The position numbers and the translations under genes were made by a program. From Pseudomonadota bacterium (GTDB lineage: Bacteria; Pseudomonadota; Gammaproteobacteria; Pseudomonadales; UBA5518), in assembly GCA_022705125.1 (NCBI GenBank), contig JAKJFB010000069.1, forward strand, positions 1-8,501: DNA of 8,501 nucleotides, read 5' to 3'. Below, piece after piece: positions 5,874-8,501 of the stretch (the stretch's first letter is position 1; every line of letters starts with the position of its first letter). The notes beneath the pieces were generated by a model, which was not told the origin of the DNA, did not search any database, and saw only the letters and a program-made list of their open reading frames with translations.

Positions 5874-6911
5874 ATGGACATCAAGCAGGCACTGGATCGC
5901 GTCGTCAATCACATCGACCTCGATCGCGACGCGATGCGCGAGGTCATGCGCGCGGTCATGACGGGCGGCTGCACCGACGCGCAGATCGGCGCGTTGCTGA
6001 CGGGCCTGCGCATGAAGGGCGAGTCGATCGACGAGATCACCGCCGCGGCCGAGGTCATGCGCGAGCTCGCCACGCCGGTCGACGTCGATGTCGAGCCGCT
6101 GGTCGACATCGTGGGGACCGGCGGCGACGGCGCCAGCCTGTTCAACATCTCCAGCGCCTCGGCCTTCGTGGTCGCCGCGGCCGGCGGCCATGTCGCGAAG
6201 CACGGCAATCGCGGCGTCTCCAGTGCGAGCGGCAGCGCCGACGCGCTGGAGCACCTGGGTATCAAGCTCGGGATGCCGGCGGCGATGGTCGCGCGCGGCA
6301 TCCGCGAACTGCGCGTGGGCTTCATGTTCGCGCCGGCGCACCACGGCGCGATGCGCCACGCGATCGGGCCGCGACGCGAGCTCGGCATGCGCACGCTGTT
6401 CAACATTCTCGGGCCGCTGACCAACCCGGCCGGCGTGCGCCGCCTGCTGGTCGGCACCTTCAGCAAGGCGTTGTGCCGGCCGATGGCCGAGGTGCTGGCG
6501 CAGCTGGGCGCGCGCCACGTGATGGTGGTACATGCCGAGGATGGCCTGGACGAGTTCAGCCTGGCAACGCGCACGCACGCCGTCGAGTTGCGCGAGGGCG
6601 CCATCACCGAGCGCAGCTTTTCGCCCGAGGAGCTCGGTGTGCAGAGCCAGAGCCTGATCGGGCTCGAGGTCGGCTCGGGTGCCGAGTCGGCGGCCTTGAT
6701 CCGCGATGCGCTCGGCAAGCGCCGCGGGCCGCATGCGGCCAAGGCGGCCGACATCATCGCGCTGAACGCCGGTGCCGCGATCTACGTGAGCGGCATCACC
6801 GATTCCGTGCGCCGCGGCGTCGAGCTCGCGCACGACATGATCCATTGCGGCCTTGCGCTCGAACGTATCGAGGCGCTGGCGAGCTTCTGTGCATGCCTGG
6901 AGACTGAATGA
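5874..6911 (+). CDS. trpD: Anthranilate phosphoribosyltransferase
   Basis: TrpD joins anthranilate to PRPP, giving phosphoribosyl-anthranilate, the second step of tryptophan synthesis. At 345 residues it is full length and separate from TrpG, unlike the enteric fusion. A helical N-terminal domain (about 1-70) precedes the PRPP loop GTGGDG (81-86), NISS (91-94) and KHGNR (109-113). FAPAHH (152-157) and [20 protein letters not shown] (165-184) bind anthranilate, and DGLDE (223-227) binds Mg2+. All key residues are present. The gene starts 3 nt after trpG, and its stop overlaps the trpC start in an ATGA at 6908-6911, implying coupled translation. Confidence 0.97.
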   Translation: MDIKQALDRVVNHIDLDRDAMREVMRAVMTGGCTDAQIGALLTGLRMKGESIDEITAAAEVMRELATPVDVDVEPLVDIVGTGGDGASLFNISSASAFVVAAAGGHVAKHGNRGVSSASGSADALEHLGIKLGMPAAMVARGIRELRVGFMFAPAHHGAMRHAIGPRRELGMRTLFNILGPLTNPAGVRRLLVGTFSKALCRPMAEVLAQLGARHVMVVHAEDGLDEFSLATRTHAVELREGAITERSFSPEELGVQSQSLIGLEVGSGAESAALIRDALGKRRGPHAAKAADIIALNAGAAIYVSGITDSVRRGVELAHDMIHCGLALERIEALASFCACLETE

Positions 6912-7711
6912 GCAAGGCGACCATCCTGCTGCGGATCCTGCAGCGCAAACGCGAGGAAGTCGCCGAGCGTGGCCGCGTGCGCAGCCTCGCCGAGCTGCGT
7001 GCCCTGGCGCGTGAGGCCGCGCCGGTGCGCGGCTTTGCCGATGCGCTGGCAACGCGCGTTGCTGCCGGGCGCAACGCCGTGATCGCCGAGATCAAGAAGG
7101 CCTCGCCCAGCAAGGGCCTGATCCGCGCGGATTTCGATCCGCCCGCGCTGGCGCGCTCCTACGAGCAGGGCGGCGCGGCGTGCCTGTCGGTGCTGACCGA
7201 CGTCGATTTCTTCCAGGGAGCGGATGCCTACCTGCAGGCGGCGCGCGCGGCGGTCGCGTTGCCGGTATTGCGCAAGGACTTCACCGTCGATGCCTACCAG
7301 GTCGTCGAGGCGCGCGCACTCGCGGCCGACTGCATCCTGCTGATCGCCGCGGCCTTCACCGATGCGCCGTCACACATGGCGGAGCTGGCGGCGCTGGCGA
7401 CCGAGCTCGGGCTGGACGTGCTGGTCGAGGTGCACAACGCCGCCGAGCTCGAGATGGCGCTCGCCGTGCCCGGGCGGCTGATCGGCATCAACAACCGCGA
7501 CCTGCACAGCTTCGAGGTCTCGCTGGACACCACCTACGCGCTGCTGGATCGCATCCCGGCCGACCGTATCGTGGTGACCGAGAGCGGCATCGGCACGGCC
7601 GAGGATGTGGCGGCGATGCGCGCACACGGCGTGCACGCCTTCCTCGTCGGCGAGAGCCTGATGCGCGCGCCGGACCCGGGCGAGCGGCTGCGGGAACTGT
7701 TCGGCACTTAG
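6908..7711 (+). CDS. trpC: Indole-3-glycerol phosphate synthase (monofunctional)
   Basis: TrpC closes the indole ring, converting carboxyphenylamino-deoxyribulose phosphate to indole-3-glycerol phosphate with loss of CO2. The 267 residues form one TIM barrel: [10 protein letters not shown] (61-70) with catalytic Glu61 and Lys63, Lys123 in LRKDF, Glu174 in LVEVH, INNRDL (194-199), TESGI (224-228), and the phosphate-binding end [12 protein letters not shown] (241-252). There is no fused TrpF domain as in enterics, so trpF must be elsewhere. It is the last gene of the trpGDC operon; past the TAG at 7709-7711 the sequence turns to hairpins and repeats. Confidence 0.97.
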   Translation: MSKATILLRILQRKREEVAERGRVRSLAELRALAREAAPVRGFADALATRVAAGRNAVIAEIKKASPSKGLIRADFDPPALARSYEQGGAACLSVLTDVDFFQGADAYLQAARAAVALPVLRKDFTVDAYQVVEARALAADCILLIAAAFTDAPSHMAELAALATELGLDVLVEVHNAAELEMALAVPGRLIGINNRDLHSFEVSLDTTYALLDRIPADRIVVTESGIGTAEDVAAMRAHGVHAFLVGESLMRAPDPGERLRELFGT

Positions 7712-7726
7712 TTCGGGCCCGCAGGT

Positions 7727-7740
7727 CGGGTTTCAACCCG
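7727..7740. other. Hairpin after trpC
   Basis: CGGGTT-TC-AACCCG is a perfect 6-bp stem 15 nt past the trpC stop. There is no T run on either strand, so it is a weak terminator candidate at best. It may stabilise the trpGDC message end, or be a REP fragment next to the larger repeat. Confidence 0.45.
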
Positions 7741-7760
7741 GCAAGGATTCGGCAGCACCC

Positions 7761-7826
7761 GTGGGTCGCCATGAATGGCGACAGCAGAATCCGGGCAGGC
7801 ACCCGTCGGCATGAATGCCGACCCAC
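7761..7826. repeat. REP-like palindromic pair, copy 2
   Basis: Two hairpins, GTCGCC-ATGAAT-GGCGAC at 7765-7782 and GTCGGC-ATGAAT-GCCGAC at 7805-7822, are joined by a 22-nt linker. The outer ends, GTGGGTCG and CGACCCAC, are exact reverse complements, so the 66-base unit can also fold as a whole. It is the better-preserved copy of the element at 3614-3679. It fills the space between the convergent trpC and crp genes, ending one base before the crp stop codon, and may protect both transcripts from 3' decay. Confidence 0.78.
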
Positions 7827-7827
7827 T

Positions 7828-8463
7828 TCAGCGGGTGCCGAACACCACCATGGTCTTGCCCTTGACGTGAACGAGGCCCTGCTCCTCGAGGGTCTTCAGC
7901 ACGCGCCCCACCATTTCGCGTGAGCAACCGACGATACGGCCGATTTCCTGGCGCGTGATCTTGATTTGCATCCCGTCGGGATGCGTCATCGCGTCAGGCT
8001 GCTTGCACAGGTCGAGCAGCGTGCGCGCCACGCGGCCGGTGACATCGAGGAACGCGAGGTCGCCGACCTTGCGCGTCGTCGTGCGCAGGCGGGTGGCCAG
8101 CTGGCTGCCGAGCTCGAACATGATCTCCGGCTGGCGCTCGCTCAGTTCACGGAACTTCGCGTAGCTGATTTCGGCGACGTGGCATTCGGCCTTCGCCCGC
8201 ACCCAGGCGCTGCGTCGCTCCTCGCCGTTGAACAGCCCCATCTCGCCGAAAAAGTCGCCCGGGTTCAGGTAGGCGACGATCATCTCCTTGCCGTCGTCGT
8301 CCTCGATCAGCACGGTGACCGAGCCCTTGACCAGGTAGAACAGGCTGTCGCCCTTGTCGCCGGCGTGGATGATCGTGCTGCGCGCCGGGAAGCGGCGCCG
8401 GTGGCAATGCGCCAGGAATGCGTCCGGATTCTTGAGGCGCGGCGCCAGGGACAGGGTCAGCAC
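7828..8463 (-). CDS. crp: cAMP-binding transcription regulator, Crp/Vfr type
   Basis: This is a global regulator that binds DNA when cAMP is bound. The 211 residues start with the cyclic-nucleotide barrel. FFGEMGLF (71-78) and ERRSAWVR (82-89) give the cAMP contacts Glu74, Arg84 and Ser85; TTTRKVG (128-134) in the dimer helix matches the Thr/Ser pair of E. coli CRP. The winged-helix domain has [20 protein letters not shown] (171-190) with the DNA-contacting Arg182, Glu183 and Arg187. The sequence is closer in style to pseudomonad Vfr ([26 protein letters not shown]) than to Xanthomonas Clp, which lacks key cAMP residues. GTG at 8463 is preferred: GAGG lies 8 nt upstream and the length fits, though the frame stays open to the window edge. 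The gene converges on trpC, as vfr sits beside trpGDC in Pseudomonas. Confidence 0.95.
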   Translation of the reverse strand: MLTLSLAPRLKNPDAFLAHCHRRRFPARSTIIHAGDKGDSLFYLVKGSVTVLIEDDDGKEMIVAYLNPGDFFGEMGLFNGEERRSAWVRAKAECHVAEISYAKFRELSERQPEIMFELGSQLATRLRTTTRKVGDLAFLDVTGRVARTLLDLCKQPDAMTHPDGMQIKITRQEIGRIVGCSREMVGRVLKTLEEQGLVHVKGKTMVVFGTR

Positions 8464-8501
8464 GATGAATACCTCGTCGGCGTTGGACTGCTGGGTACCC
8501 G

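Overview
This is a high-GC chromosomal window from a gammaproteobacterium. The Crp-like protein at the right end has the sequence character of pseudomonad Vfr. The tryptophan genes are split as in Pseudomonas (gph-trpE apart from trpGDC, with trpGDC next to crp/vfr). An IPTL-CTERM surface protein and paired REP-like palindromes also occur. I cannot name the genus; an environmental lineage outside the enterics is most likely.

Layout, left to right. 1-239: the 3' end of a phosphoglycolate phosphatase (gph). 231-357: a promoter, a 9-codon leader peptide ending Trp-Arg-Trp-stop, and a GC-rich hairpin with a short T run, which together look like a trp attenuator. 386-1714: trpE. Its last conserved block is missing, and its normal C-terminal tail survives out of frame at 1696-1758, so the gene looks inactivated by a deletion of about 109 nt. 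1772-2416: a YicG/TRIC-like membrane protein. 2463-3506 (minus): a secreted isoaspartyl peptidase. 3589-3679: REP-like hairpins running up to the ribosome binding site of a small VOC (glyoxalase-fold) protein at 3690-4067. 4101-4125: a terminator serving a minus-strand IPTL-CTERM protein at 4163-4798. 4799-5264: a 466-nt non-coding region with candidate promoters in both directions and a few hairpins. 5265-7711: trpG-trpD-trpC, tightly packed (3-nt gap, then an ATGA overlap). 7727-7826: a short hairpin plus a second copy of the REP pair. 7828-8463 (minus): crp/vfr, converging on trpC.

Functionally, TrpE and TrpG should form anthranilate synthase, and TrpD and TrpC take anthranilate to indole-3-glycerol phosphate. 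trpF and trpBA are not here. The left trp unit appears to be controlled by translation-coupled attenuation at Trp codons; no comparable leader is visible before trpG. The four genes between the two trp units have no evident link to tryptophan.

The points most worth a second look are the trpE lesion, the compact attenuator, and the paired palindromic repeats (two copies about 4.1 kb apart, roughly 54 of 66 positions identical without gaps). Nothing here convincingly looks like a new multi-gene system.
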